Source of the DNA: Modestobacter sp.
GTDB taxonomy: Bacteria > Actinomycetota > Actinomycetes > Mycobacteriales > Geodermatophilaceae
Assembly (NCBI GenBank): GCA_025966175.1
Contig: JAOPVN010000322.1
Coordinates: 1 to 5,044 of the forward strand
Length of the DNA: 5,044 bases
Direction of reading: 5' to 3'
This document shows positions 4,540-5,044 of the stretch, piece by piece (positions within the stretch are counted from its first letter, which is position 1; the number at the start of each line of letters is the position of its first letter). The notes under the pieces are model-generated. The model was not told the DNA's origin and did no database searches. It worked only from the letters and a program-made list of their open reading frames with translations. The position numbers and the translations under genes are program-made.

Positions 4540-5044
4540 ATGGCGAACACCTCTGTCGGCGCCCGCTCCGCGCGCCAGCTGCTGAACAAGGTCCCCGAGG
4601 TCACCCTCTGGTTCTGGGTCATCAAGATCCTGGCCACCACCGTCGGCGAGACCTTCGCCGACTTCCTGGCCGGCCTCGGGCTCGGCCTGGGCGGCACCAC
4701 CGTCGTCATGACCCTGCTCCTGGTGGTGGTCCTCGTCGCACAGTTGCGCGCCCGTCGTTACGTGCCCGGGCTGTACTGGCTGACCGTGGTGCTGATCAGC
4801 GTCGTCGGCACGCTCATCACCGACAACCTGACCGACGTCCTCGGCGTCCCCCTCGCGGTGAGCACCGTCCTGTTCGCGGTCGCCCTCGCCGTGACCTTCG
4901 CGGTCTGGTACGCCTCGGAGAAGACGCTGTCGATCCACAGCATCGTCACGCGCCGCCGGGAGGCCTTCTACTGGCTGGCCATCCTGTTCACCTTCGCCCT
5001 GGGCACGGCCGCCGGTGACCTGTTCGCCGAGAAGCTGGGCGTCG
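4540..5044 (+). CDS. COG4705-type multi-spanning membrane protein, 3' truncated by window edge (168 aa visible)
   Basis: From the ATG at 4540 the frame stays open to the window edge with no stop. The product begins MANTSVGARS and contains NKVPEVTLWFWVIKILATTV (residues 16-35), RARRYVPGLYW (70-80), YASEKTLSIHSIV (124-136) and RRREAFYWLAILFTFALGTA (138-157). These match my recollection of the conserved COG4705 family of uncharacterised membrane-anchored proteins. Likely membrane helices are at about 23-44, 53-69, 79-97, 104-125 and 142-163. Three helices share [FY]W-x9-G-x4-D (W26/G36/D41, W80/G90/D95, W145/G155/D160), an internal repeat that buries acidic residues in the membrane and suggests ion or solute movement, which is inference. 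Family members are about 250 residues, so roughly a third is missing. It diverges from the response regulator across an 84-base gap holding the GTTCAGG operator, so it is a likely target of that system. Confidence 0.9.
   Translation, partial: MANTSVGARSARQLLNKVPEVTLWFWVIKILATTVGETFADFLAGLGLGLGGTTVVMTLLLVVVLVAQLRARRYVPGLYWLTVVLISVVGTLITDNLTDVLGVPLAVSTVLFAVALAVTFAVWYASEKTLSIHSIVTRRREAFYWLAILFTFALGTAAGDLFAEKLGV

Noticed and set aside
4501..4938. 145-codon minus-strand open frame (rich in Asp, Gly, Gln, His) opposite the COG4705 gene
   Set aside because: It is the antisense of a clear membrane-protein frame, and it would also remove the divergent arrangement around the operator.
4074..5018. 314-codon plus-strand open frame across the regulator and the COG4705 gene
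   Set aside because: It is Arg/Pro/Gly-rich, crosses the intergenic operator, and overlaps two well-supported genes in other frames.
1..5044. tRNA, rRNA, CRISPR array, insertion sequence or phage attachment site
   Set aside because: I found no cloverleaf-like segment, regularly spaced repeats, transposase motif or terminal inverted repeats; the window is almost fully occupied by ordinary genes of uniform composition.

Overview
The window is about 5 kb of very GC-rich DNA with G/C-ending codons almost everywhere, GTG starts and densely packed genes. This points to a high-GC actinobacterium. The style of the pyruvate carboxylase tail and of the membrane proteins would suit the Geodermatophilaceae or a relative, but that placement is an impression, not a measurement. 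I see no mobile element, tRNA, rRNA, CRISPR array or other sign of recent transfer. No gene-free stretch exceeds about 85 bases.

Left part, plus strand: the last 85 codons of a pyruvate carboxylase (biotin-carrier domain with the biotinylated lysine), then a complete DUF2332 protein of unknown function 41 bases later. The DUF2332 gene converges on the next block with only 9 bases between the two stop codons. A perfect 6-bp hairpin there contains both stops.

Middle and right part, minus strand (read from right to left): an OmpR-type response regulator and its histidine kinase, joined by a 4-base GTGA overlap; then, after a 70-base gap, a DedA-family membrane protein and a small four-helix membrane protein resembling DUF6220. 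Divergent from the response regulator, on the plus strand, is a COG4705-type multi-spanning membrane protein that runs off the right edge. It has no stop codon inside the window and is easy to miss.

The main discovery is a near-identical 18-base element, a direct repeat of GTTCAGG with 11-base periodicity. It occurs once before DedA (2386-2403, minus) and once before the COG4705 gene (4499-4516, plus). The copies match at 17 of 18 positions, point the same way relative to the downstream gene, and end 24 and 23 bases before its start codon. An 11-base direct repeat is the usual operator form of OmpR/PhoB-family regulators. I therefore infer that the local two-component system controls both membrane-protein units, and perhaps itself, forming a compact envelope or ion-homeostasis module (sensor, regulator, DedA, DUF6220-like, COG4705). 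Both targets lack a good ribosome binding site and have a possible -10 element 7-8 bases before the start codon, so they may be translated from leaderless mRNAs.
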